From positions 248,001 through 312,000 of the forward strand of contig CAVXHQ010000007.1 of NCBI GenBank assembly GCA_963761735.1: a stretch of DNA of 64,000 nt. Direction: 5' to 3'. The notes below the pieces were generated by a model. It was not told the DNA's origin and did no database searches. It saw nothing but the letters and a program-made list of their open reading frames with translations. Positions 8,175-17,237 of this stretch are shown piece by piece; the first letter of the stretch is position 1; each line of letters opens with the position of its first letter. A program made the translations under genes and the position numbers. Source of the DNA: CAVXHQ01 sp963761735. GTDB taxonomy: Bacteria > Pseudomonadota > Alphaproteobacteria > Rhodobacterales > Rhodobacteraceae.

Positions 8175-8510
8175 ACCCGGACCCCTCGCTACGGGGGCTC
8201 GCGTGCGGCCCACGCGGCCGGCGCGCATCGTCGCAGTCGTGACGCGATACCCGTCGCCACGACCTTTCCTTGCCTCGATGCACGCCACGGTTGAACGTTT
8301 ACCCACCCGGCCGGCGTGCCGCAAATGCGGGCCGCCCCGCCCTCAGCCCTTCCCGTTTTCAAACAGCATATCTTTTACGCATCCCGCACAACATGCGGGC
8401 AGCCACTCTGGATTCCCGCTTCTGCCCGTGGCATGCCTGTCCGGTCGAATTGTCGCGGGACCCGGATGATGGTCTCACCCACACCAATACACATGCAAGG
8501 GAACACCCCG
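8175..8510 (+). other. Intergenic region upstream of glnB
   Basis: 336 bases with no gene supported. It should hold the glnB promoter. I looked for a sigma-54 site and an NtrC-type dyad; TGGCATG near 8430 lacks the TTGC half, so neither is claimed. AAGGGA before the glnB start is the ribosome binding site. Confidence 0.4.
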
Positions 8511-8849
8511 ATGAAAAAGATCGAGGCCATCATAAAGCCATTCAAGCTCGATGAAGTGAAAGAAGCGCTTCAGGAGGTTGGCGTGCAGGGTCTGAGCGTC
8601 ATCGAGGTGAAAGGCTTTGGCCGTCAGAAAGGCCATACCGAGTTGTATCGCGGCGCCGAATACGTGGTCGACTTCCTTCCCAAGGTAAAGATCGAGGTGG
8701 TCTTGGCCGACGATATGGTCGACGCCGCCGTGGCCGCCATCATCGACGCCGCCAAGACCGACAAGATCGGCGATGGCAAGATCTTCGTCTCGAGCGTCGA
8801 GCAGGCGATCCGCATCCGCACGGGCGAAACCGGCGAAGACGCGATCTGA
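8511..8849 (+). CDS. glnB: Nitrogen regulatory protein P-II
   Basis: 112 residues, exactly the usual PII length. The protein senses 2-oxoglutarate, ATP/ADP and, through uridylylation, glutamine, and controls GlnE adenylyltransferase and NtrB. The T-loop GHTELYRGAEYVVDF contains the modifiable Tyr51. The signature KGFGRQKG and the C-terminal GDGKIFVSSVEQAIRIRTGE are present. The start MKKIEAIIKPFKLDEVKEAL is canonical, with AAGGGA about 9 bases upstream. glnA follows after 90 bases on the same strand, the common glnBA arrangement in alphaproteobacteria. This suggests GlnB rather than GlnK, since no amtB is adjacent. Confidence 0.96.
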   Translation: MKKIEAIIKPFKLDEVKEALQEVGVQGLSVIEVKGFGRQKGHTELYRGAEYVVDFLPKVKIEVVLADDMVDAAVAAIIDAAKTDKIGDGKIFVSSVEQAIRIRTGETGEDAI

Positions 8850-8939
8850 CCCGCAGGATTTGCCGATGGCGCACGGGTCTCCATCGCGCGCCCTCAGCCC
8901 AGATTTTCACGACATGCACCGAAAAGGACACGGCAAGAG

Positions 8940-10346
8940 ATGAATAAAGACAAGCTTCTCAAGATGATCCGCGAAGACGACGTCGAATATGTCGATATCC
9001 GATTTACCGATCCGCGCGGCAAACTTCAGCACGTCACCGTCGTGGCCGACCTCGTCGACGAAGACTTCCTCGAGGAAGGCTTCATGTTCGACGGCTCGTC
9101 GATTGCCGGCTGGAAGAGCATCGATCAGTCCGACATGAAACTGATCCCCGATTGCGACAGCGCCTACGAGGACCCGTTTTACGCCGAAAAGACGATCTGC
9201 ATCCATTGCAGCGTCGTCGAGCCCGACACGATGGAGCCCTATGACCGCGACCCGCGCGGCACCGCCGAAAAGGCCGAGGCCTACCTTAAATCCACCGGAA
9301 TCGGCGATACTTTCTACTGCGGTCCCGAGGCGGAATTCTTCATCTTCGACGACGTCCGCTATTGCGTGACGATGAACAAGGTATCGTTTCAGGTCGATGC
9401 CCTCGACGGCGCGTGGAACAGCGATACCGAATACGAGATGGGCAACACCGGCCACCGGCCCGGCGTCAAAGGCGGCTATTTCCCGGTGAACCCGGTCGAC
9501 GACGCGCAGGACATGCGCTCGGAAATGTTGTCGACGATGAAACGCATGGGCATGAAGGTCGACAAGCATCACCACGAGGTGGCGTCGTGCCAGCATGAGC
9601 TTGGCCTGATCTTCGGCACGCTGACGCATCAGGCCGACGAGATCCAGAAATACAAATACGTGATCCACAACGTGGCCCAGGCCTACGGCAAATCGGCGAC
9701 GTTCATGCCCAAGCCCATCGCCGGCGACAACGGCACCGGCATGCACGTCAACATGTCGATCTTCAAAGACGGCAAACCGCTGTTTTCGGGCGATAAATAC
9801 GCCGATCTCAGCCAGGAAGCGCTGTATTTCATCGGTGGCATCCTGAAACACGCCAAGGCGCTGAACGCGATCACCAACCCCACCACGAACAGCTACAAGC
9901 GCCTGATCCCCGGCTTCGAGGCCCCGGTGCTGCGGGCCTATTCCGCCCGTAACCGCTCGGGCTGCGTCCGGATCCCGTGGGCCGAATCCCCCAAGGCCAA
10001 GCGCGTCGAGGCCCGCTTCCCCGATCCGGCGGCGAACCCCTACCTGTGCTTCGCAGCCCTGCTTATGGCCGGTCTCGACGGGATCAAACACAAGATCGAC
10101 CCCGGCCCCTCCTCGGACAAGGATCTGTACGATCTGCCCCCGGAAGAGCTGGCGGCGATCCCGACGGTCTGCGGTTCGCTCCGCGAGGCTCTCGACGAGC
10201 TTGAAAAGGACCACGACTTCCTGCTGGCAGGCGACGTGTTCACCAAAGGCCAGCTCGAAGGGTACATGGCCCTGCGTTGGGAAGAAGTGCACGCCTATGA
10301 GCAAACGCCGCACCCGATCGAGTACAAGATGTATTACAGCGTCTGA
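8940..10346 (+). CDS. glnA: Glutamine synthetase type I
   Basis: 468 residues, type GSI-beta. It condenses ammonia and glutamate to glutamine with ATP. Visible signatures include FMFDGSSIAGWK, the metal-binding GPEAEFF, KHHHEVASCQHE, the ATP-binding KPIAGDNGTGMHVNMS, and NRSGCVRIPW. The adenylylation tyrosine is Tyr397 in DLYDLPPEE, the canonical position, so activity is likely controlled by GlnE and hence by the adjacent PII gene. Strong terminator downstream. Confidence 0.98.
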   Translation: MNKDKLLKMIREDDVEYVDIRFTDPRGKLQHVTVVADLVDEDFLEEGFMFDGSSIAGWKSIDQSDMKLIPDCDSAYEDPFYAEKTICIHCSVVEPDTMEPYDRDPRGTAEKAEAYLKSTGIGDTFYCGPEAEFFIFDDVRYCVTMNKVSFQVDALDGAWNSDTEYEMGNTGHRPGVKGGYFPVNPVDDAQDMRSEMLSTMKRMGMKVDKHHHEVASCQHELGLIFGTLTHQADEIQKYKYVIHNVAQAYGKSATFMPKPIAGDNGTGMHVNMSIFKDGKPLFSGDKYADLSQEALYFIGGILKHAKALNAITNPTTNSYKRLIPGFEAPVLRAYSARNRSGCVRIPWAESPKAKRVEARFPDPAANPYLCFAALLMAGLDGIKHKIDPGPSSDKDLYDLPPEELAAIPTVCGSLREALDELEKDHDFLLAGDVFTKGQLEGYMALRWEEVHAYEQTPHPIEYKMYYSV

Positions 10347-10404
10347 CCGCAGCGCGACGTCGCGCGGTATTTTCGAAAAACGCGACGTTTCCAGACACCA
10401 TGCA

Positions 10405-10434
10405 AAACGGCCCCTTCCGGGGGGCCGTTTTTTT
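10405..10434 (+). terminator. Rho-independent terminator after glnA
   Basis: ACGGCCCC at 10407-10414 pairs with GGGGCCGT at 10421-10428 around TTCCGG, followed by a T run to 10434. Confidence 0.92.
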
Positions 10435-10778
10435 GTGCGCAACACCGGTCCAATGGCTTGGACTTCGGGACTGTTTCGGTCGGACCCGTCCGGTTAACCA
10501 TCTGAACGGCCGCGTCCTTTCCTAAAATTTGTGTCAAAATCACGCCGTCAGCACGGGCCGCGTCCCGTCACGCTTCGACGCAATCCTGGCTCATCCCCCT
10601 AGAGAACAGGCGCGAATCGCTCCGGAGACAGCCCGGTGCGGTGTTGCAACATTCCTCTTTCACCGCACGCATCGTCCACATTCAGGTCACAATCTCTCGG
10701 CTTAGTACCGTCAGGCAACGCCGAAGACGTCGTGACCGAGGCAGAAGCCCGAAAAATATTTCGTGGAGTGAGCGACCG
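10435..10778. other. Intergenic region, no gene seen
   Basis: 344 bases between the glnA terminator and a small hypothetical gene. No conserved protein is supported on either strand. A GTGGAG sequence near 10763 serves the downstream ATG. Confidence 0.4.
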
Positions 10779-11165
10779 ATGGCACCCAATATCATCCCCT
10801 TCATACCGCCCCATATGGCGCGGCGCACCGTCACGCTGCGGTCGACCGACCGGTCCGACATGCGCTCCGTCCTCGAAATGCTGCGCACGATAGATCCCGA
10901 ACTCATCGCCCGCTTTGCGCCTCGGCGTACCCAGTCGCAGGGCGCCCCTTCAGGATCCGTCCGGACTCAGCCCGACAGCGTCGCCGCCGCAAATGCCCGC
11001 GACTTGTTGCAGCCCCCCCTGCCCGCCAACACGGGTCCCGCCCTGCCGCGTCCCGATATCGCGGCACGCACCCGCACGCTGACGTCGCTGGTTCTGCCAG
11101 ACGGCTCGGCCAATATCCTGACGGCAGAGGTCGGCGGCGCGTCGATGACGCTCTGCCTGCGCTGA
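10779..11165 (+). CDS. Hypothetical protein, 128 residues
   Basis: Not recognised. The product starts MAPNIIPFIPPHMARR, has a basic N-terminus, a Pro/Ala/Gln-rich middle (about 55-90) and a short C-terminal stretch, TSLVLPDGSANILTAEV, that could form beta strands. No signal peptide or membrane helix. The ATG at 10779 has a GTGGAG 11 bases upstream; longer versions upstream are Arg-rich and look non-coding. It stands alone between glnA and the hydrolase/OsmC gene. Third-position GC is high, consistent with coding, but this is the least certain intact gene in the first half. Confidence 0.5.
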   Translation: MAPNIIPFIPPHMARRTVTLRSTDRSDMRSVLEMLRTIDPELIARFAPRRTQSQGAPSGSVRTQPDSVAAANARDLLQPPLPANTGPALPRPDIAARTRTLTSLVLPDGSANILTAEVGGASMTLCLR

Positions 11166-11195
11166 CCTGACCGGCACTACCGCCCGTCCGGACCG

Positions 11196-11240
11196 CCGCG
11201 GTACGGCACGCCGCGGTACGGCACGCCGCGGTACGGCACG
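11196..11240. repeat. Three exact 15-bp tandem repeats
   Basis: CCGCGGTACGGCACG repeated at 11196, 11211 and 11226. It lies outside any gene, 30 bp after the hypothetical gene. Same period as the coding 15-bp repeats elsewhere in the window. Confidence 0.97.
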
Positions 11241-11580
11241 CGCGGGTTGACGCATCGACCAGCCCGCCGTCAATGGCAGGGCCCTCCTTGCGTCCGGCAT
11301 CACGCATTTTCAGGACGCAAACCGCTCGGAGCTTCCGGGCAGGATTCTCGCCTTATCCGACGCCCTGCGGCCCAAAGCACGTGTCAGATCAGCCCGGCCG
11401 CCGTGCCGGAGGCCGCCTCCTTCGCGGCGCGGTCAAAGCGGATCACAGCACCGCTGAAGGCAATCTGCCTCATTCCACCGCCGACACCGCAGCTTCACCT
11501 CCTCGTGACGATACGGTCACGGCCCTTGCTGTCGCGACACGCAGGCCGCAAGTTTTATCTTCAAGTCAAGGAGCCTGCCC
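11241..11580. other. Intergenic region upstream of hydrolase/OsmC gene
   Basis: 340 bases with no supported gene. The promoter of the following gene is presumably here; AAGGAG near 11567 is its ribosome binding site. Confidence 0.4.
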
Positions 11581-12807
11581 ATGCCGACGACCCGTTTCAC
11601 CTTTCCCGGCCATAGTGGCGCAGCGCTCGCCGCCCGGCTGGACATGCCGCCCGGGCCGCATCTGGCGACGGCGATATTTGCGCACTGCTTTACCTGCGGC
11701 AAGGATATCAGGGGCGCGCGCCGCATCGCCACGCGGCTTGCGGCGATGGGCATTGCGGTGCTGCGGTTCGATTTTACCGGGCTGGGCCATTCCGAAGGCG
11801 AATTTGCGAATACGTCGTTCACGTCGAACGTCTCCGACATCGCCGCCGCCGCCGCGGCCCTGTCCGAGCGCGGCATGCCGCCGACGCTGCTGATCGGGCA
11901 CTCGCTGGGCGGGGCTGCGGTCCTCAAGGCCGCGGCTGGAATGCCGGGCATTAAGGCGGTCGCCACCATCGGCGCTCCCTTCGATCCCGGACATGTGACG
12001 CATCAGTTCGGCGATGCCCTGCCTAGGATCATCGCCGACGGCGTGGCCGAGGTCGATCTGGGGGGCCGCCCCTTCAACATCGGCAAACAGTTTCTCGACG
12101 ACGTGGCGAACGGCGCCCTCACCCCTGCCATCGCGGATCTGCGCGCCGCCCTTCTCATCCTGCATGCGCCACTCGACGACACGGTCTCCATCGACAACGC
12201 CAGCCAGATCTTCATGGCGGCGAAACACCCCAAGAGCTTCGTCACCCTCGACGACGCCGACCACCTGCTGACCCGCGACGACGATGCCGAATATGCCGCC
12301 GATGTGATCGCCGCCTGGGTGCGCCGCTATATCCCGCTGACGCCGCCCGCGCCGCCACCCGGCGTGCCGGAGGGGATCGTGCGCGTCTCCGAGGCCGATC
12401 CGGCCGGCTTTCTGCAGGATATCCAGTCCGGCCCGCGCCACCACGCGCTCGCCGACGAGCCGCGCGCCTATGGCGGCACCGATCAGGGCATGTCGCCCTA
12501 CGGTTTCCTGACGGCGGGACTGGGGGCCTGCACCTCGATGACGATCCGGATGTATGCCCGCCGCAAGGGCTGGCCGCTGACCCATGTTGCCGTCGACGTC
12601 AGCCATGACAAGGTCCACGCACAGGATGCCGATACCGGTGCAACGCAGGGTGCGCCCCGGATCGACGGCTTTCATCGTCTGATCCGCCTGTCCGGCGACC
12701 TCGACGCCGACCAGCGCAAACGCCTCCTCGAAATCGCCGACAAATGCCCGGTTCACCGCACCCTCGAAAGTTCGAGCACGATCACCACCGCCCTGACCGA
12801 CGACTGA
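11581..12807 (+). CDS. Alpha/beta hydrolase fused to OsmC-like domain
   Basis: 408 residues, a known bifunctional architecture. Residues 1-250 are an alpha/beta hydrolase with nucleophile elbow GHSLGG (Ser108) and a likely His of the triad in DDADHLL. Residues about 270-405 are OsmC/Ohr-like, with the peroxidatic and resolving cysteines in LGACTSMT and KCPVHRTLE. OsmC domains reduce organic hydroperoxides with thiol reductants; the hydrolase may release or process the peroxide-bearing acyl group, though the substrate is unknown. AAGGAG precedes the start. It is transcribed alone, and bioY faces it. Confidence 0.93.
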   Translation: MPTTRFTFPGHSGAALAARLDMPPGPHLATAIFAHCFTCGKDIRGARRIATRLAAMGIAVLRFDFTGLGHSEGEFANTSFTSNVSDIAAAAAALSERGMPPTLLIGHSLGGAAVLKAAAGMPGIKAVATIGAPFDPGHVTHQFGDALPRIIADGVAEVDLGGRPFNIGKQFLDDVANGALTPAIADLRAALLILHAPLDDTVSIDNASQIFMAAKHPKSFVTLDDADHLLTRDDDAEYAADVIAAWVRRYIPLTPPAPPPGVPEGIVRVSEADPAGFLQDIQSGPRHHALADEPRAYGGTDQGMSPYGFLTAGLGACTSMTIRMYARRKGWPLTHVAVDVSHDKVHAQDADTGATQGAPRIDGFHRLIRLSGDLDADQRKRLLEIADKCPVHRTLESSSTITTALTDD

Positions 12808-12988
12808 CGCACCCCAAGCGCCCGCAGACCTGCATTTTTCTTGCCAGAAATACTCCCCCCGGAGGGTCCGCACTTTCCACCGGCGACCTGCGCAGGAAAA
12901 AGGGCACGAGCCCGCGCCCGCGCCCTTCCCCCGATGTCATCGCCTTACGTCATGACGCACGGCGTCACCCGGCAGCATCGCCCGTCCG

Positions 12989-13630
12989 CTAGCGGCGGGC
13001 GGCGCCCACCAGTTTCCACAACGCGGGCAACAGCATCGCCGCCAGCACCAGCTTGAGCACATCGCCCACGAGGTACGGTGTGACACCCCAGGCCATCGTC
13101 TGCGCCCAGGGACTCGCGAATTGACCGGGCAGGAACGCGCCGCTCTGCACGATATGATACAACCAGACGACGCCCGGCAGATAGACCAGTACCGAGCCCG
13201 CCAGCATCGCCAGCGCCATGCGCCCGACCGACCGATCCCAGCCCATGCGCGCAAAGGCGCCCAGCGCCATCACGGCCAGCAGCCAGCCCAGAATATAGCC
13301 ACCGGACCCGCCCAGCATATAGGCCATGCCGTTATAGGTCGCCGAACTGCCGGCGAACACGTCATAGCCCGCAGCACCGATCGCCAGATACCCCAGCATC
13401 GTCACCAGCCCCAGTCGCGGGCCATAGGCCGCACCGATCGTCAGCACCGCGAATGTCGACAGGGTGATCGGCACCGGCGAGGGCCACATCGGCACCTGCA
13501 CCTTCGCCGCCGCGATCAGCGCCACGACGCCCGCCAGCACAAGCACCGCGCGCCGGATCCAAACCGCACTGCCTGCCGCGGGCATCAGGGCCTCTGCCAG
13601 TACGCTGCGCCCATTCATCGTTTCGGCCAT
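12989..13630 (-). CDS. bioY: Biotin transporter S component BioY
   Basis: 213 residues with about six transmembrane helices, the substrate-binding subunit of the energy-coupling-factor biotin importer. Family features are the AAKVQVPMWPSPVPITLSTF segment after the first helix and the GAAYGPRLGLVTMLGYLAIGA helix, then GGSGGYILGW. No bioM or bioN gene is near, so it may act alone or with distant partners. The start at 13630 has AGAGGA about 10 bases upstream. The DUF6314 gene ends 31 bases upstream on the same strand, suggesting co-transcription. Confidence 0.93.
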   Translation of the reverse strand: MAETMNGRSVLAEALMPAAGSAVWIRRAVLVLAGVVALIAAAKVQVPMWPSPVPITLSTFAVLTIGAAYGPRLGLVTMLGYLAIGAAGYDVFAGSSATYNGMAYMLGGSGGYILGWLLAVMALGAFARMGWDRSVGRMALAMLAGSVLVYLPGVVWLYHIVQSGAFLPGQFASPWAQTMAWGVTPYLVGDVLKLVLAAMLLPALWKLVGAARR

Positions 13631-13661
13631 GTGTCTGTGTCCTCTTGTGAAGATTGTTCCG

Positions 13662-14270
13662 TCATTCATTGCCCGACAGGGCTGCCCGCTGCAAGGGCGG
13701 CGTGGCGCCGATACCCCCCACGGCGCTGTAGACCGACGTCATCGTATAGTCCTTGCGCGGTCCGCGCACGATCCATTCCGTCGTCCATTCCGCCAGTTTT
13801 GCCGCATCGTCGCGGCCCGCGCCCGCACCGAAATCATAGCGCACGAGGTACAGATCCTCGCCGCACGGATGTTCTGCACGCAGATCGCTTCCCGGCTCGA
13901 ACCGGTGAAAATCGCGCCCATCGGCAAATCGCACCACGATCCCGGCACCGTCCGCCTGCCACAGATATTCCCGTGCCGCCTGCATCGGCATCTGCCCGTC
14001 GATCCGCAGCGTCCCGCTTTCGCAGTAGCGCATCCCGTCGCCTTCGGGCGCAATCACGGCAACGCCATCGAACAGGGCCGAGACGACCGGCGGTCGATCC
14101 CTGTCGCCCACGCCCGGCACCCGGACCCCGCGATCCCCAGCGACCGCAAAGCGGTCTTCTACGTCACGGGCGACCGCAAAACGGTCCTCCTCATCACGGG
14201 CGACCGCGAAACGGTCGACAATCCGCCGCGCGACCCGCCAGCTGCCCGCAAAATCCAACAGTCCGATCAT
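13662..14270 (-). CDS. DUF6314 family protein with internal 10-residue repeats
   Basis: About 202 residues. The C-terminal two thirds match the DUF6314 pattern: an N-terminal LLDFAGSWRVAR core, then YCESGTLRIDG, REYLWQADGAGIVVRFADGRDFHRFEPG and VRYDFG near the end, a small beta-barrel-like fold of unknown function. Residues about 16-45 are occupied by three DRFAVARD-type repeats that look inserted between the first strand and the rest. The start at 14270 follows GGGGGTGAG. It lies upstream of bioY on the same strand and is divergent from purB. Confidence 0.75.
   Translation of the reverse strand: MIGLLDFAGSWRVARRIVDRFAVARDEEDRFAVARDVEDRFAVAGDRGVRVPGVGDRDRPPVVSALFDGVAVIAPEGDGMRYCESGTLRIDGQMPMQAAREYLWQADGAGIVVRFADGRDFHRFEPGSDLRAEHPCGEDLYLVRYDFGAGAGRDDAAKLAEWTTEWIVRGPRKDYTMTSVYSAVGGIGATPPLQRAALSGNE
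14141..14220. repeat. 30-bp tandem repeat inside DUF6314 gene
   Basis: Units at 14141-14170 and 14171-14200 plus a partial one to 14220. Each starts with an inverted core; the first is GACCGC-AAA-GCGGTC at 14142-14156. The repeat keeps the frame and encodes DRFAVARD on the minus strand. Confidence 0.92.
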
Positions 14271-14363
14271 CTCACCCCCGGCTACCCGCCCGTTTTCACC
14301 CGCACCCCGGGCCTGCGTCAAGCGGCGGCACAGGGCGCACCCGCCCAGCCGGTCCCGCCGCCT

Positions 14364-14392
14364 TGTCCCGCCCCGGGCCCAACCGTATAACC
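14364..14392 (+). promoter_or_regulatory. Putative sigma-70 promoter of purB
   Basis: TTGTCC at 14364-14369 and TATAAC at 14387-14392 with a 17-base spacer. Predicted start near 14399, 20 bases before the purB ATG. Confidence 0.55.
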
Positions 14393-14418
14393 GCGCCGAA
14401 CATACCAGGAGTGCCGCG

Positions 14419-15723
14419 ATGATCCCCCGCTATTCCCGCCCCGAGATGACAGCCATCTGGTCGCCGGAAACGAAATTCCGCATCTGGTACGAAATCGAGG
14501 CCCACGCCTGTGACGCGATGGCCGCCATCGGAATGATCCCGGCGGAAAACGCGGCCGCCGTCTGGCGCGCCAGGGACGTCCAATTCGATGTCGCCCGGAT
14601 CGACGAAATCGAGGCGGTTACCAGGCACGACGTGATCGCCTTTCTGACGCATCTGGCCGAACACATCGGCGCGCACGACGCACGCTTCGTTCATCAGGGA
14701 ATGACCTCGTCCGACGTGCTCGACACCTGCACCAACGTGCAACTCACCCGCGCCGCCGACCTGCTGCTGAACGGCATGGACCGCGTCCTCGACGCCCTGA
14801 AGGCCCGTGCCTACGAGCACAAGGACACGATCCGCATCGGCCGCAGCCACGGCATCCACGCCGAACCCACGACGATGGGCCTTACCTTCGCGCGCTTTTA
14901 CGCCGAGATGGCGCGGGGCCGCAAACGCCTTGAAAATGCGCGCGACGAGATCGCCACGGGCGCCATTTCGGGGGCCGTCGGCACCTTTGCCAACATCGAC
15001 CCCTCGGTCGAGGACCACGTCTGCAACCGCATGGGCCTCATTCCCGAAACGATCAGCACGCAGGTCATTCCGCGCGACCGTCACGCCATGTTCTTTGCCA
15101 CGCTCGGCGTCATCGCAAGCTCTATCGAAAACATCGCCACCGAGGTGCGCCACATGCAGCGCACCGAGGTGCTGGAGGCCGAGGAGTTCTTTGCGCCGGG
15201 CCAGAAGGGCTCGTCCGCGATGCCGCACAAGCGCAATCCGGTGCTGACCGAGAACCTCACCGGCCTCGCGCGCCTCGTGCGGATGTCGGTGATCCCCGCG
15301 CTGGAAAACGTGACCCTGTGGCACGAGCGCGACATTTCGCATTCCTCCGTCGAACGCGCCATCGCGCCCGACACCACCGTCACCCTCGATTTCGCGCTGC
15401 ATCGCCTTGCCGGAGTGATCGAAAAACTGGTGATCTATCCCGAACGCATGTTGGAAAACATGAACAAGTTCCGGGGCCTGGTGATGTCGCAACGGGTTCT
15501 TCTGGCGCTCACCCAGGCCGGCACCAGCCGCGAGGACGCCTACCGCCTCGTGCAGCGCAACGCGATGAAAGTGTGGGAGCAAGGCGCCGATTTCAAAACC
15601 GAATTGCTGGCCGACGCCGAGGTCACGGCCGTCCTGACGCCCCCTCAGATCGAAGAGAAATTCGATCTTGGATACCACACCAAACACGTCGATACGATTT
15701 TCGCGCGTGTTTTCGGCACCTGA
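14419..15723 (+). CDS. purB: Adenylosuccinate lyase
   Basis: 434 residues. Cleaves SAICAR and adenylosuccinate in purine synthesis and releases fumarate. The fumarase/aspartase superfamily signature GSSAMPHKRNP (about residues 263-273) is intact, with the earlier TSSDVLDT and RSHGIHAEP elements that carry active-site residues. It starts MIPRYSRPEM, typical for the short bacterial form, with AGGAGTG upstream. Divergent from DUF6314 and bioY. Confidence 0.97.
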   Translation: MIPRYSRPEMTAIWSPETKFRIWYEIEAHACDAMAAIGMIPAENAAAVWRARDVQFDVARIDEIEAVTRHDVIAFLTHLAEHIGAHDARFVHQGMTSSDVLDTCTNVQLTRAADLLLNGMDRVLDALKARAYEHKDTIRIGRSHGIHAEPTTMGLTFARFYAEMARGRKRLENARDEIATGAISGAVGTFANIDPSVEDHVCNRMGLIPETISTQVIPRDRHAMFFATLGVIASSIENIATEVRHMQRTEVLEAEEFFAPGQKGSSAMPHKRNPVLTENLTGLARLVRMSVIPALENVTLWHERDISHSSVERAIAPDTTVTLDFALHRLAGVIEKLVIYPERMLENMNKFRGLVMSQRVLLALTQAGTSREDAYRLVQRNAMKVWEQGADFKTELLADAEVTAVLTPPQIEEKFDLGYHTKHVDTIFARVFGT

Positions 15724-15905
15724 ACGCGGCACCGGACGGGACACCGGTCGGGGCAGACGTGCCCGGACACCCCCGTAACCGCGATCGTTTTAAATGGCTT
15801 TTGCCGCACCTTCCTAACACCATCTTTACCCTCGCGCCGTAACGATCAACCGTGGCGCCCCTTGTGCGCGTCCCGTTTTCGCGCCGCACCAGAGGGCCCC
15901 GCCGC

Positions 15906-17006
15906 ATGACTTTCGCCATTGCCGATTTTACGTCCGCCACCCCTGCCGAACAGGCTGGGCCGTCCGGGCTCACCGCTCTGGCCGATGCCCTGCCCCGCGG
16001 GCTGAGCAAACGGCGCAAGGCGGCGATGGTCATCCAGATGTTGCTCTCGCAGGGACAGAAACTGTCGCTGGCGGACCTGCCGCAGGACGTGCAACTCAAC
16101 CTGACGCGGGAACTGGCCGCCCTGCGCATCGTCGACCGCGAGACGATGAACACCGTCGCCGAAGAGTTCGCGAAAACCCTCGGCGATGTCGGCATGGCCA
16201 ATCCCGGCGGCATCGACGGGGCGGTCGCGGCGCTTGCCGACCAGATCAGCGCCTCTGCCGCAGCCCAGCTTAAATCCGAGGAAAGTCGCCGCCGGATCGC
16301 GATGGATCCCTGGGCGCAGATCGTCTCGCTCACGAAAGAAGAGCTGTTGCCGATCCTCGAAACCGAAAGCATCGAGGTTTCCGCCGTCGTGCTGTCGAAA
16401 CTGCCGGTACCCAAGGCCGCCGCCCTTCTGGGCATGGTGCCCGGTGAACAGGCCCGCAGCATCACCTTCGCGATGAGCCGGACAGGTAACATCCTGCCGG
16501 ACGCGGTGGGCCGCATCGGCGCGGCCCTCGCCATGGCGCATTGCATGAACCCGGTCCCCGCCTTTCCCGCCGGTCCCGACAAACGGCTTGGCGCGATCCT
16601 CGACAATTCGGGCGCGATCACACGCGAGAGTATCCTCGAAGGACTGGGCGAGCAGGATCCCGAATTTGCCGATCAGGTCCGGCGCGCGATCTTTACGTTC
16701 CGCGACATCCTCACCCGCGTCGAGCCGCGCGACATCGCCACCGTGCTGCGCGGCGTCGAGGGCACGACACAGGTAACGGCGCTGACCGTGGCGCTTGCCA
16801 GTGGCGGCGACGATGCGGAATCGGCGGAATTCATCCTGTCGAACATAACGCAACGTCTGGCGGATCAGATGCGCGAAGAAATCGGCGAGCGCGGTCGCAT
16901 CCGCAAATCCGAAGGCGAGGCCGCGATGAAGGCCGTCGTCGATGCGGTCAAAAAGGCGGCGGAACGCGAGGACATTCGCCTCATTCAGGACGATGACGAC
17001 GAATGA
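15906..17006 (+). CDS. fliG: Flagellar motor switch protein FliG-like
   Basis: 366 residues. The C-terminal two thirds resemble FliG: an EESRRRIAMDPWAQI linker, then a middle-domain-like stretch with LSKLPVPKAAALLGM, and a charged C-terminal domain with AIFTFRDILTRVEPRDIATVLRG, matching the torque helix region. FliG couples the stator to the rotor at the MS ring. The N-terminal domain begins near LPRGLSKRRKAAMVIQMLL. No other flagellar gene lies in the window, so it is an orphan here. ATG 15906 is preferred to an upstream in-frame ATG at 15852 because the family domain begins soon after it, but neither has a clear ribosome binding site. Confidence 0.82.
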   Translation: MTFAIADFTSATPAEQAGPSGLTALADALPRGLSKRRKAAMVIQMLLSQGQKLSLADLPQDVQLNLTRELAALRIVDRETMNTVAEEFAKTLGDVGMANPGGIDGAVAALADQISASAAAQLKSEESRRRIAMDPWAQIVSLTKEELLPILETESIEVSAVVLSKLPVPKAAALLGMVPGEQARSITFAMSRTGNILPDAVGRIGAALAMAHCMNPVPAFPAGPDKRLGAILDNSGAITRESILEGLGEQDPEFADQVRRAIFTFRDILTRVEPRDIATVLRGVEGTTQVTALTVALASGGDDAESAEFILSNITQRLADQMREEIGERGRIRKSEGEAAMKAVVDAVKKAAEREDIRLIQDDDDE

Positions 17007-17237
17007 CGCTTCGCGCGTTATCACGCCTGGCTGAACCCTGACCGGCAGAGGCCCGCGCCTGTCGACAGGATTTGCGCATCCGCCCCTTCACGTCCGCAAG
17101 AAGTCTCGACGCCAAAGAAAATGGTCTGAACGCAAGCCGGTCTTCGATGGCTTCCCAATCCCGATCAACCCCGATCCGAACCGGGCGACAGCCCGACCGA
17201 CCTAGACCTCGCACCCGGCCCCGCGCTATGCGGGTGC

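Noticed and set aside
8175..8510. Sigma-54 promoter or NtrC site before glnB
   Set aside because: TGGCATG near 8430 lacks a TTGC half at the right distance, and no good NtrC dyad was found by eye.
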